Notes: generated by a model not told the origin, from the letters alone. Positions 1 to 5,093 are shown, counted from the first letter of the stretch. The stretch is 5,757 nucleotides of DNA from Phycisphaerales bacterium (GCA_019747615.1 JAIEQQ010000014.1:1-5757), one strand, 5' to 3'. Numbers and translations are program-made.

Positions 1-159
1 GACGCTGGCGATCGCGATGCCGAAGATCGGCACCACCAGCCCCATCGCCTGTTGGCCAGTCGGCGGCGCGCTCGCATATGCCCCGCTGAGCGCCGCGTTG
101 AACAGCACACCGAGCACCCAGACGACAACCAGCAGCGTGATGAGAACTGACGCGATCAT
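1..159 (-). CDS. Small membrane protein, N-terminal 53 residues (partial)
   Basis: The reading frame is open from the ATG at 159-157 to the window edge, so only the N-terminus is present. It starts MIASVLITLLVVVWVLGVLF, a hydrophobic segment at about residues 2-24. A short polar, Ala/Pro/Gly-rich loop follows (about 25-40), and a second hydrophobic stretch begins at about residue 41 (LVVPIFGIAIASV). This predicts a membrane protein with at least two helices. An AAGGA motif (minus strand, 174-170) lies 10 nt before the ATG and supports this start. The gene lies downstream of and in the same direction as the 238-822 gene, with 78 bp between them, so co-transcription is possible. I do not recognise the family, and the function cannot be called from 53 residues. 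Confidence 0.65.
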   Translation of the reverse strand, partial: MIASVLITLLVVVWVLGVLFNAALSGAYASAPPTGQQAMGLVVPIFGIAIASV

Positions 160-169
160 CGAGCGTGTT

Positions 170-174
170 TCCTT
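170..174 (-). promoter_or_regulatory. Ribosome binding site of the partial membrane protein
   Basis: AAGGA on the minus strand lies 10 nt upstream of the ATG at 159. The spacing is slightly long. It helps fix the start, because nearby genes mostly lack a clear Shine-Dalgarno sequence. Confidence 0.45.
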
Positions 175-237
175 CGATCGATACCCATCCGGGCATGTGT
201 GTGTCAGAGTGGCGGACGTCTCAGTCTGGCCCATCGA

Positions 238-822
238 TCACCTCGCCAGTTCTTCAGGCGTCGGGCGGATCGGATTGAGCGACAGTGCGTGCACCGGCGG
301 CAATCGCCCCAACACGTGGTTGGTCAGCCCGTCAAACCGCCCGATACCCGCCTCGGCGCACGCGAAGGCAATCAGGTCAATGTCCCCGCCGACGAGGATC
401 GTGATCTGCAGCCGATTGATGCGCCGGTCGGCGCCGAGCGCCGCGATCGCGTTCAAAAGCGCCGGCGTCACACACGCCTTCAAGGGAAGTTCTCGAGCCA
501 CGTCCGCTGCGCGCGAGGCATCGACCGCCCACCACAACGCGAGCCGTAGCGCCTCGCGCTCTTCGGCGAATCGATCTCGCAAATCGCGCAGCGCCCGCGC
601 CTCGGCGAACATCGCCGAGGCGCTCTGCGTGCCGGTGCCGTCACGTGCGCACGCCTCGATCGTGTCGCAGACCCGCATCAACAGTTCCCGCTCCGCGTCC
701 GCGCTGTGCGTCGCCTCGGGCATGACCGCCATCGCCGCGCGGCGGATCATGCGGCCACCGAGAAGCGCCTGGCCGCAAAGGGGGAGAGCTTCAAGTTGCG
801 CGAGGTCGGCGAAGGCGGGCAT
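238..822 (-). CDS. Hypothetical protein, 194 aa, mostly helical, family not recognised
   Basis: The protein begins MPAFADLAQLEALPLCGQAL and ends PTPEELAR before a TGA stop. It is rich in Ala, Arg, Leu and Glu, with amphipathic helical stretches at about residues 41-60 (ADAERELLMRVCDTIEACAR) and 68-110, including the Trp pair in LALWWAVDASRAADVAR. A conserved-looking C-terminal segment spans about 135-170 (INRLQITILVGGDIDLIAFA, then GRFDGLTNHVLG). There is no signal peptide or membrane helix, so it is probably cytoplasmic. The frame stays open upstream to 1146, but that extension overlaps the regulator gene and has an unnatural composition, so the ATG at 822 was chosen. No convincing ribosome binding site precedes it; the context is CTGGACG before ATG. 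An alternative start is the internal Met at residue 25. The plus-strand open frame over the same DNA is an antisense shadow. Function is unknown. Confidence 0.6.
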   Translation of the reverse strand: MPAFADLAQLEALPLCGQALLGGRMIRRAAMAVMPEATHSADAERELLMRVCDTIEACARDGTGTQSASAMFAEARALRDLRDRFAEEREALRLALWWAVDASRAADVARELPLKACVTPALLNAIAALGADRRINRLQITILVGGDIDLIAFACAEAGIGRFDGLTNHVLGRLPPVHALSLNPIRPTPEELAR

Positions 823-903
823 CGTCCAGGTTCCAGTGGTAGAAGATCGTCCCGTCTGTGAACACGAGGTGAGAGTGTCGTTCAAGATGCAGATCAAGTC
901 TCT

Positions 904-919
904 GTCACACTGACGTGAC
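904..919. repeat. Short inverted repeat GTCAC-N6-GTGAC
   Basis: GTCAC at 904-908 and GTGAC at 915-919 form a 5-bp inverted repeat with a 6-nt spacer. It lies 82 bp upstream of the minus-strand gene starting at 822 and directly beside the CCTTGA heptamers. It could be an operator half-site pair, but a 5-bp match is weak evidence. Confidence 0.25.
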
Positions 920-938
920 CTTGACCCTTGAGCCTTGA
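918..938. repeat. Three tandem heptamers NCCTTGA
   Basis: ACCTTGA (918-924), CCCTTGA (925-931) and GCCTTGA (932-938) are three perfectly phased 7-bp units that differ only in the first base. They lie in the 262-bp gap between the genes ending at 1085 and starting at 822 (minus strand). The reverse-complement unit TCAAGGN resembles, in period and G-rich asymmetry, the GGNNNGA heptamers after the oxidoreductase gene. The rest of this gap holds only the hairpin at 1001-1022 and no further gene that I can support. Confidence 0.5.
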
Positions 939-1000
939 AAAATCTCAGAAATGGCCGCCGCACAACTTCGAGGGTCAGAACCGACCTCTCAATGAGCAAC

Positions 1001-1022
1001 GCCCCGGCTGAACGGCCGGGGC
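1001..1022 (-). terminator. Hairpin, possible terminator of the regulator operon
   Basis: GCCCCGGC (1001-1008) pairs perfectly with GCCGGGGC (1015-1022) around the loop TGAACG, giving an 8-bp all-GC stem. It lies 62 bp past the stop of the XRE gene, where a terminator is expected. Read on the minus strand, the stem is followed by GTTGCTCATT, a weak T-containing tail rather than a clean T-run. The plus-strand tail is T-poorer. Intrinsic termination is therefore plausible but not proven. Confidence 0.5.
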
Positions 1023-1084
1023 TCTGCGTGTGTGCGGATGTCAGCCGCCGAGCTGCGAAGAAGGACGTGATCGAGGAGCCCATT

Positions 1085-1312
1085 TCAGCGTGGCTTTGGC
1101 AGACACTCAAAGACTTCCTCGAGCCTCTTGCCAAAGACCCGCGCAATCCGGAACGCCACCTCCAGCGACGGCGAGTATTTCGCAGCCTCGATCGCGTTGA
1201 TCGTCTGGCGGCTGACGCCGACGCGATCGGCCAAAGACTGCTGCGTCATCTCGCCGGATGCGAATCGCAGCTCGCGGATCCTGTTGCCGATGGTGAGTTT
1301 CTCAGTCGCCAT
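1085..1312 (-). CDS. XRE/Cro-type helix-turn-helix regulator, 75 aa (YozG-like)
   Basis: This is a small cytoplasmic DNA-binding protein made almost entirely of one HTH domain (residues 7-69). Helix 2 is about 24-32 (QQSLADRVG) and the recognition helix about 34-43 (SRQTINAIEA). Then come the family's typical YSPSLEVAFRIARVFG and the LEEVFE end. The length and the string VSRQTINAIE match the COG1476 group of minimal XRE regulators, which are commonly encoded next to small multi-helix membrane proteins. Its ATG is 3 bp past the stop of the upstream membrane-protein gene. GGAG (1324-1321), 8 nt before the ATG, lies inside that gene's last codons, so translation is probably coupled. The likely role is control of its own operon through the inverted repeats at 1762-1826. 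That role is inferred from family and context. Confidence 0.9.
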   Translation of the reverse strand: MATEKLTIGNRIRELRFASGEMTQQSLADRVGVSRQTINAIEAAKYSPSLEVAFRIARVFGKRLEEVFECLPKPR

Positions 1313-1315
1313 GCA

Positions 1316-1735
1316 TTACACTCCGCGCCGGTAGTACACGATCTGGAGCACGAACCCCAGCACTTCCGACATCGCCAGCGACAGCAGAAGGATGTTCGCG
1401 GTCCAGACGTTGTCAACCCCCGCGGCCATGCACGTCACCGCTCCGAGCACGCCCACCGCGATGATCCAGGCCGAGCGGTACTCGGCCTTCCACGAGATCA
1501 GCCGGTCGCGCTCGTCGCGACCCTCGACCTTGCTGGTGAACGCCGCCGTGACGTATGCGATCACCATGAGAACGACCATGAACACCACCGCGATCATGAA
1601 CAGCGCGGCGAAGGCGCGCACATCGCGCACGCCCGCAGCCAGCATTCGCCCGGCGATTGCGAAGTAGACGCCAAGGCCGGCCGTCATCGCGCCGAGCTGG
1701 ATCCAGACGCTCTTCTCTTCGAACGACGCGCTCAT
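1316..1735 (-). CDS. Four-helix membrane protein paired with the XRE regulator (DUF2178-like)
   Basis: This 139-residue protein has four predicted transmembrane segments at about residues 10-31, 39-66, 88-107 and 110-134. The cytoplasmic-type loop between helices 2 and 3 contains EGRDERDRLISWKAEYRSAW (71-90). A D-E-R-x-R loop followed by K and R is characteristic of the small DUF2178-like membrane proteins that occur beside minimal XRE regulators. The family name is from memory and only moderately certain. A strong AAAGGAG (1747-1741), 5 nt before the ATG, fixes the start. It is the first gene of the two-gene operon with the regulator. The biochemical role is unknown. The membrane protein may sense envelope state or modulate the regulator, but nothing in the sequence shows this directly. 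Confidence 0.8.
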   Translation of the reverse strand: MSASFEEKSVWIQLGAMTAGLGVYFAIAGRMLAAGVRDVRAFAALFMIAVVFMVVLMVIAYVTAAFTSKVEGRDERDRLISWKAEYRSAWIIAVGVLGAVTCMAAGVDNVWTANILLLSLAMSEVLGFVLQIVYYRRGV

Positions 1736-1740
1736 CGATG

Positions 1741-1747
1741 CTCCTTT
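1741..1747 (-). promoter_or_regulatory. Strong ribosome binding site of the membrane protein gene
   Basis: AAAGGAG on the minus strand lies 5 nt upstream of the ATG at 1735. It is the best Shine-Dalgarno match in the window and decides the start. Confidence 0.8.
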
Positions 1748-1761
1748 CGGTCTGTGCCGTA

Positions 1762-1777
1762 GTCAAACACTTTTGAC
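1762..1777. promoter_or_regulatory. Inverted repeat GTCAAA-N4-TTTGAC, putative operator
   Basis: GTCAAA (1762-1767) and TTTGAC (1772-1777) form a perfect 6-bp dyad. It would lie at about +3 to +18 relative to the predicted minus-strand transcription start near 1780, in the untranslated leader of the membrane protein/regulator operon. Its half-site matches that of the dyad at 1809-1826, which suggests one binding protein, most simply the operon's own XRE regulator. That protein assignment is inference. Confidence 0.5.
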
Positions 1778-1786
1778 ACTATGACA

Positions 1787-1814
1787 AGAATATGCGACAA
1801 ACGCTACTTGTCAA
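1787..1814 (-). promoter_or_regulatory. Sigma-70-like promoter of the membrane protein/XRE operon
   Basis: On the minus strand a consensus -35 TTGACA (1814-1809) is followed after 16 bp by TATTCT (1792-1787), a four-of-six match to the -10 consensus. This predicts a start near 1780 and a leader of about 45 nt before the ATG at 1735. The promoter lies in a distinctly AT-rich island within GC-rich DNA. Confidence 0.6.
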
Positions 1815-1826
1815 ATTTACTTGACA
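1809..1826. promoter_or_regulatory. Inverted repeat TGTCAA-N6-TTGACA, putative operator over the -35
   Basis: TGTCAA (1809-1814) and TTGACA (1821-1826) form a perfect 6-bp dyad. Its left arm is exactly the -35 element of the minus-strand promoter, so a protein bound here would block RNA polymerase. A lone half-site-like TGACAA also occurs at 1782-1787. The arrangement fits autorepression by a dimeric XRE protein. Confidence 0.5.
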
Positions 1827-1953
1827 TTTTAGAGTACACTCCCGCTAGCCCGACGGCAACGACGAGAACCTCCGCGGACTTGCGTGCGTGGCTGCCCGGG
1901 GAAGCAGCATCGTGGCCGTTCTGGCGCGTGACGACGCGATGCGAACGCGCCGG

Positions 1954-1959
1954 TATACT
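1954..1959 (+). promoter_or_regulatory. -10 element (TATACT) placed for a leaderless lipoprotein transcript
   Basis: TATACT, a five-of-six match to TATAAT, ends 6 nt before the A of the ATG at 1966, so the predicted first base of the RNA is the start codon itself. No Shine-Dalgarno sequence precedes that ATG, which fits leaderless initiation. A -35 is not convincing; the nearest match, GTGACG at 1928-1933, is 20 bp away. Confidence 0.45.
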
Positions 1960-1965
1960 CGACTC

Positions 1966-2724
1966 ATGACGCCACTCACACCGCTCGGCATCGTGCTGCT
2001 GCTTGCGTTGCTCGTCGTTGGTGGCTGCACCACGGCCGAGCCCGGGCGACCGATGCACGGCCCGACGCCGGACTGGCCAGCGCCGGGCAGCGCCGCGGAC
2101 TATGTGTTCGTCTACCTTAAGTCCGGCCCCACCAGCGGCCAGGGCAGCAAGGAAGATCGTGCCGCGATGTTCGCGGGGCACATGGCCAACATCAACCGCC
2201 TGGCCAGCGAGAAAAGCTTGCTCATCGCCGGGCCGTTCGGCGCGCCGAGAGACAAGTCCTGGCGCGGCGTGTTCGTTCTTGACGTCGCGACGATCGCCGA
2301 GGCTCAGGCCCTGGCCGCGACCGATCCGGGCGTGCAGGCCGGCGAGTTCATCGTCGAGGAGCATCGGATGCGGGCGTCGGCAGAGCTGCGGCTGGCGTCG
2401 CTCGCCGAGGCCTTGTTTCAGGCGGAGATGCGGGCGAATCCCGATGCGAAGACGCCCGAGATCCGCAAGTATGTGATGATCACGACCACGGACCTGGATC
2501 GATGCGCGCGAGCACTGGAGCGAATCACGCCGCCGGTCCGCACGATCTGGAGCGGCTGGTTCATCGACAGTCAGCGCGGCGTCGTCGTTGTTGACGCGAA
2601 CGACGCCAGCGTGCTGGAAACTGCGATGAACGCGATCGATCCGGATGCCGGCGCCGCCGACGGCTGGTTCTCAACTTCGTCGCTCACCGGCTTTTCCCCC
2701 GACGCCGCCACCTGGCGGCGTTAG
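1966..2724 (+). CDS. Lipoprotein with a YCII-related domain and a second degenerate copy
   Basis: The 252-residue protein starts with a lipoprotein signal: a hydrophobic core IVLLLALLVV and the lipobox VVGGC with Cys21 as the lipidation site. The mature protein is therefore expected to be membrane-anchored outside the cytoplasm. Residues 45-137 form a YciI-like (YCII) ferredoxin-fold domain: DYVFVYLKSG, then GHMANINRLA with the family's conserved His (His72), LLIAGPFG, RGVFVLDVATIAEAQALAA, TDPGVQAGEF. Residues 167-242 repeat the pattern (RKYVMITT, IWSGWFIDSQRGVVVVDAND, IDPDAGAADGWFSTSSL) but contain no histidine. YciI proteins are small, usually cytoplasmic and of unclear chemistry, so a secreted tandem form is unusual. 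The ATG at 1939 is an alternative start that adds the basic stretch RTRRYTR before the hydrophobic core. I chose 1966 because of the -10 position. The oxidoreductase gene follows after 53 bp. Confidence 0.8.
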   Translation: MTPLTPLGIVLLLALLVVGGCTTAEPGRPMHGPTPDWPAPGSAADYVFVYLKSGPTSGQGSKEDRAAMFAGHMANINRLASEKSLLIAGPFGAPRDKSWRGVFVLDVATIAEAQALAATDPGVQAGEFIVEEHRMRASAELRLASLAEALFQAEMRANPDAKTPEIRKYVMITTTDLDRCARALERITPPVRTIWSGWFIDSQRGVVVVDANDASVLETAMNAIDPDAGAADGWFSTSSLTGFSPDAATWRR

Positions 2725-2765
2725 GCATCACGTTCCCGGCGCGCCGCTCAACAGCACGCCACCAT

Positions 2766-2769
2766 GGAG
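2766..2769 (+). promoter_or_regulatory. Ribosome binding site deciding a GTG start
   Basis: GGAG lies 8 nt before the GTG at 2778. The ATG at 2764-2766 overlaps this motif but is out of frame with the oxidoreductase, so GTG is the supported initiation codon. Confidence 0.65.
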
Positions 2770-2777
2770 TATCCCGC

Positions 2778-3863
2778 GTGCCGAACGAAGGTTTGTTCTC
2801 CCCTCTGTCGCAGCGCGGCGTCACCTTTCGCAACCGCATCGGCGTCTCGCCGATGTGCATGTACAGTTGCGAAGACGGCTTCGTCAACGATTGGCATGTG
2901 GTGCATCTTGGCAGCCGCGCCGTTGGTGGCGCGGGGCTGGTGATCGCCGAGGCCACCGGCGTCGAGCCGCGCGGCAGGATCACGATCGGTTGCGCCGGCA
3001 TCTATCGAGACGAGCACATCGACGCGTGGTCGCGCGTCACGCGCTTCATCACGCAGCACGGCGCCGTGGCGGGCATCCAGCTCGCGCACGCTGGGCGCAA
3101 GGCCGGCTGGTCCAAGCCCTGGCCGACGTATCGCTATCTCAGCGCTGATGAAGGCGGCTGGCAACCGATCGCGCCGTCGCCGATCGCCCCGAATGAGAAG
3201 CACGTCGTCCCGCGCGAGATGACGCAGAGCGACATCGACGAGGTCACCGCGAGCTTCGCCAGCGCCGCCGCGCGCGCCGTCGCGGCGGGCTTCCGGATGA
3301 TCGAGATTCACGCCGCGCACGGCTACCTGCTCAACAGCTTCTGCTCGCCACTGACGAATCATCGCACCGACGACTACGGCGGCACACGGGAGAACCGCAC
3401 TCGCATCCATCACGAAGTCGTGCGAGCGGTGCGCAAGGTCATCCCCGACTCAATGCCGCTGTGGATGCGCATCAGTTGCACCGATTGGGCGGAGGGAGGC
3501 TGGACAATTGACGACTCCGTCGAGCTGGCCAAAGAGCTGCGAGCGCTCGGCGTCGATGCCATCGACTGCAGCAGTGGCGGCAACGCAGTGGGCGCCAAGA
3601 TCCCGGTCGGCCCGGGATACCAGGTGCACTTCGCCGAGGCGATTCGCAAGCGCGCCGAGATCCAGACCGCCGCGGTGGGCATGATCACGGGCATGATCAC
3701 CGAAGCGCGCCAGGCGGACCAGATCATCCGCCAAGGCCAGGCGGACATGATCCTGCTGGGCAAGTCTGAACTGCGCGACCCGTACTTCCCGGTCCACGCC
3801 GCGAAGGAGCTGGGCGTTGACGACAAGCCGCTGTGGCCGGAGCAGTATCGCGGAGTGATGTAG
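2778..3863 (+). CDS. Class III Old Yellow Enzyme, NADH:flavin oxidoreductase (YqjM/XenA-like)
   Basis: This 361-residue FMN-dependent TIM-barrel ene-reductase would use NAD(P)H to reduce activated C=C bonds of enones, and in relatives nitro compounds. It is cytoplasmic, with no signal or membrane segment. Class III hallmarks are present: SPMCMYS with Cys27 and Tyr29 (flavin-tuning Cys and active-site Tyr of YqjM), QLAHAGRKA (101-109), EIHAAHGYL with the substrate-binding pair His178/His181, SPLTNHRTDDYGG (190-202), WMRIS with Arg231, and the C-terminal QYRGVM. The loop GWSKPW...GGWQPIAPS (110-134) is longer than in YqjM and recalls XenA. At the phosphate-binding GRELLRDP motif this protein reads GKSELRDP, with Lys329 in place of the usual Arg. 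The length is normal and the protein looks intact. It starts with GTG after GGAG. The gene may be co-transcribed with the lipoprotein 53 bp upstream. The physiological substrate is unknown. Confidence 0.93.
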   Translation: MPNEGLFSPLSQRGVTFRNRIGVSPMCMYSCEDGFVNDWHVVHLGSRAVGGAGLVIAEATGVEPRGRITIGCAGIYRDEHIDAWSRVTRFITQHGAVAGIQLAHAGRKAGWSKPWPTYRYLSADEGGWQPIAPSPIAPNEKHVVPREMTQSDIDEVTASFASAAARAVAAGFRMIEIHAAHGYLLNSFCSPLTNHRTDDYGGTRENRTRIHHEVVRAVRKVIPDSMPLWMRISCTDWAEGGWTIDDSVELAKELRALGVDAIDCSSGGNAVGAKIPVGPGYQVHFAEAIRKRAEIQTAAVGMITGMITEARQADQIIRQGQADMILLGKSELRDPYFPVHAAKELGVDDKPLWPEQYRGVM

Positions 3864-3870
3864 GAGGGAT

Positions 3871-3898
3871 GGGCCGAGGTTTGAGGGCCGAGGGCCGA
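3871..3898 (+). repeat. Four tandem GGNNNGA heptamers after the oxidoreductase gene
   Basis: In strict 7-bp register, starting 8 bp after the stop codon, come GGGCCGA (3871), GGTTTGA (3878), GGGCCGA (3885) and GGGCCGA (3892). The related AGGGATCGAGGGA follows at 3905-3917. The tract forms the left edge of the composite repeat at 3905-4047. Confidence 0.6.
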
Positions 3899-3904
3899 GT
3901 GTGA

Positions 3905-4047
3905 AGGGATCGAGGGAGCCCGGAGCGCAAGCTCCGGCTTCGGCCTGCGCGTCGAGGTTGTCCAAGACATCGGAGTACGCAGAGGACGCAGGGATTGCGG
4001 AGAAACGCAGAGGGAAGACAGGGGAAGTTGTACACGGAGATGAAGGG
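3905..4047 (+). repeat. Composite intergenic repeat, copy 1 (hairpin plus 17-bp block)
   Basis: The element contains, in order, a G-rich AGGGATCGAGGGA; a hairpin CCGGAGC-GCAA-GCTCCGG (3920-3937) with a GNRA-type tetraloop; a 35-bp variable spacer; the block GAGTACGCAGAGGACGC (3973-3989); and a purine-rich tail with ACGCAGAGG (3995-4003). A second copy lies inverted at 5180-5400. A 24-bp stretch (3914-3937) and the 17-bp block are identical between copies, with the same spacing. Both copies translate spuriously as EPGAQAP, 12 residues, EYAEDAG. The overlapping plus-strand open frame is therefore read as repeat, not as a gene. It fills most of the 290-bp gap between the flavin enzyme and the DUF1963 gene. 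The right boundary is approximate. Confidence 0.75.
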
Positions 4048-4133
4048 CGATTGCGATTTGCGCGACCGACGATCGCAGTTTGGAATCAGCGAGCGCCAAG
4101 ACACGCTTCAATCTCAAGAGCCCGCCTTATGAC

Positions 4134-4150
4134 TCGGCATAAACTGCCGA
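4134..4150 (+). promoter_or_regulatory. Dyad over a possible -10, just before the DUF1963 start
   Basis: TCGGCA (4134-4139) and TGCCGA (4145-4150) form a perfect 6-bp dyad with the loop TAAAC, ending 3 nt before the ATG. The central TAAACT (4140-4145) resembles a -10 hexamer, which would place the transcript start at or within a few bases of the start codon. No Shine-Dalgarno sequence is present. It could be an operator or just a weak promoter region. Confidence 0.35.
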
Positions 4151-4153
4151 TCT

Positions 4154-5050
4154 ATGAATGACCTGCTCGACGCGCTCTTTCGAGATCTGGACGCACGGGT
4201 TGCCAAGGAACCGCTTCTTGCCAACCTCAACCTGCGATCGGTCGCGTTACCGAGCGTGAATCTGGTAACTCAACGTTCACAGGTGCTGATCGGTGCATCG
4301 AGAGTTGGCGGCACTCCCGACGTCCCGCCGGGCTTCCAGTGGCCGCGGTGGCGGCCCCCGGCGGACGCCGTCGACAAGTTCGGTCAGCCAATGGCAGCAG
4401 GCGGTCCACTGCCGCTCGGGTTCGTTGCGCAGATCGATCTCAGCGAGGTGCCGCGCATTTCGGACACGCTTCCTGAGACGGGGTGGCTTTACTTTTTTTA
4501 TGACCGGTACTGCGAGCCGTGGGGATTCGACCCGGCCGACCGCGGTTGCTGCCGCATCATGTACGCGAGCTGCGATCGATCGGAGTTGCAGAGAACCGAG
4601 CCGCCGGACGATGCGGATCCAGAACATGTTGCCGAGTGCTGCGCCGTCAGTGCGCGGCCGTTTCTCAGTTTGCCAAGCGAACTGGAGAGCGTTGAGTTTG
4701 AAACGCCGACCTACGACGCGGTCGAGACTCTGATCGATGAACTGGGCGGGCCAGACTATCCGGCAGTGTCGCTGCTGGGGCATCCGCAGCCAGTTCAATC
4801 ACCGATGGAGCTTCAGTGTCAGCTCGTGTCCAGCGGCGTGCATTGCGGCGATGGTGTCGCCCGATATCTCAAGCGAGCAGATCTGGCCGCTGCCGCCGCC
4901 GAGTGGATGGTGCTGCTCCAAGTCGACAGCGATGAGGATGGGCCGGGGTGGATGTGGGGCCTGTCTGGAATGATCTATTTCTGGATTCGCAAACAGGATC
5001 TTCGATCGCTCCGGTTCGATGACGTGTGGGTCGTGTCGCAGAGTTCGTAG
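4154..5050 (+). CDS. DUF1963 / YwqG-family protein, 298 aa
   Basis: The protein matches the DUF1963 (YwqG-like) family by its ordered motifs. These are SRVGGTPDVPPGFQWP (49-64), LGFVAQIDLSEVP (88-100), GWLYFFYD (110-117), SLLGHPQPVQ (206-215), EWMVLLQVDSDE (250-261) and the terminal SGMIYFWIRKQDLRSLRFDD (271-290) followed by VWVVSQ. It is acidic and Cys-rich in the middle (Cys120, 132, 133, 140, 162, 163), with no signal peptide or membrane helix, so probably cytoplasmic. The family fold is known, but no firm function is established; members sometimes occur near toxin-immunity or polymorphic loci. There is no sign of that context here. The ATG is preceded by a dyad and a -10-like TAAACT rather than a ribosome binding site. 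The gene stands alone, bracketed by two inverted copies of the intergenic repeat. Confidence 0.88.
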   Translation: MNDLLDALFRDLDARVAKEPLLANLNLRSVALPSVNLVTQRSQVLIGASRVGGTPDVPPGFQWPRWRPPADAVDKFGQPMAAGGPLPLGFVAQIDLSEVPRISDTLPETGWLYFFYDRYCEPWGFDPADRGCCRIMYASCDRSELQRTEPPDDADPEHVAECCAVSARPFLSLPSELESVEFETPTYDAVETLIDELGGPDYPAVSLLGHPQPVQSPMELQCQLVSSGVHCGDGVARYLKRADLAAAAAEWMVLLQVDSDEDGPGWMWGLSGMIYFWIRKQDLRSLRFDDVWVVSQSS

Positions 5051-5076
5051 CGATCTCCTTCTGTGACTCGAGCACC

Positions 5077-5093
5077 CGCGATTCGCAATCGCG
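5077..5093. terminator. Hairpin after the DUF1963 gene, weak terminator candidate
   Basis: CGCGATT (5077-5083) pairs with AATCGCG (5087-5093) around a 3-nt loop, starting 27 bp past the stop codon. No T-run follows on the plus strand (CGCCGAGAG), so intrinsic termination is doubtful. Apart from it, 5051-5160 holds nothing I can name. Confidence 0.3.

Noticed and set aside
17..913. Long plus-strand open frame of 298 codons
   Set aside because: It is antisense to the minus-strand genes at 1-159 and 238-822, is rich in Ser/Arg/Ala, and shows no fold or motif. High GC produces such shadow frames.
823..1146. N-terminal extension of the 238-822 gene to a Met at 1146
   Set aside because: The extension overlaps the well-supported regulator gene and a hairpin, and its translation looks random and Arg/Ser-rich.
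1821..1840. Plus-strand promoter from TTGACA at 1821 for the lipoprotein gene
   Set aside because: No -10 lies at 16-18 bp (GCTAGC is there), and TACACT at 1835 is only 8 bp away. TTGACA here is better explained as an operator arm.
2748..3413. Minus-strand 221-codon frame over the oxidoreductase
   Set aside because: It is a shadow of a clear class III Old Yellow Enzyme gene, with no domain-like pattern.
3920..3937. Hairpin of repeat copy 1 as the oxidoreductase terminator
   Set aside because: No T-run follows (CTTCGGCC), and the same hairpin recurs in copy 2 in a different setting, so it belongs to the repeat.
3410..4117. Minus-strand 235-codon frame over the 3' end of the oxidoreductase and the repeat
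   Set aside because: It crosses a strong gene antisense and the non-coding repeat. The composition is Ser/Arg-rich and random-looking.
3901..4161. Plus-strand 86-codon frame (EPGAQAP...EYAEDAG)
   Set aside because: The same translation appears antisense in repeat copy 2. It is a translated repeat, not a gene, and it overlaps the start of the DUF1963 gene.
4493..4499. T7 run inside the DUF1963 gene as a slippage or frameshift site
   Set aside because: It encodes the family-typical YFFYD in the normal frame and the protein is full-length, so no frameshift is needed.
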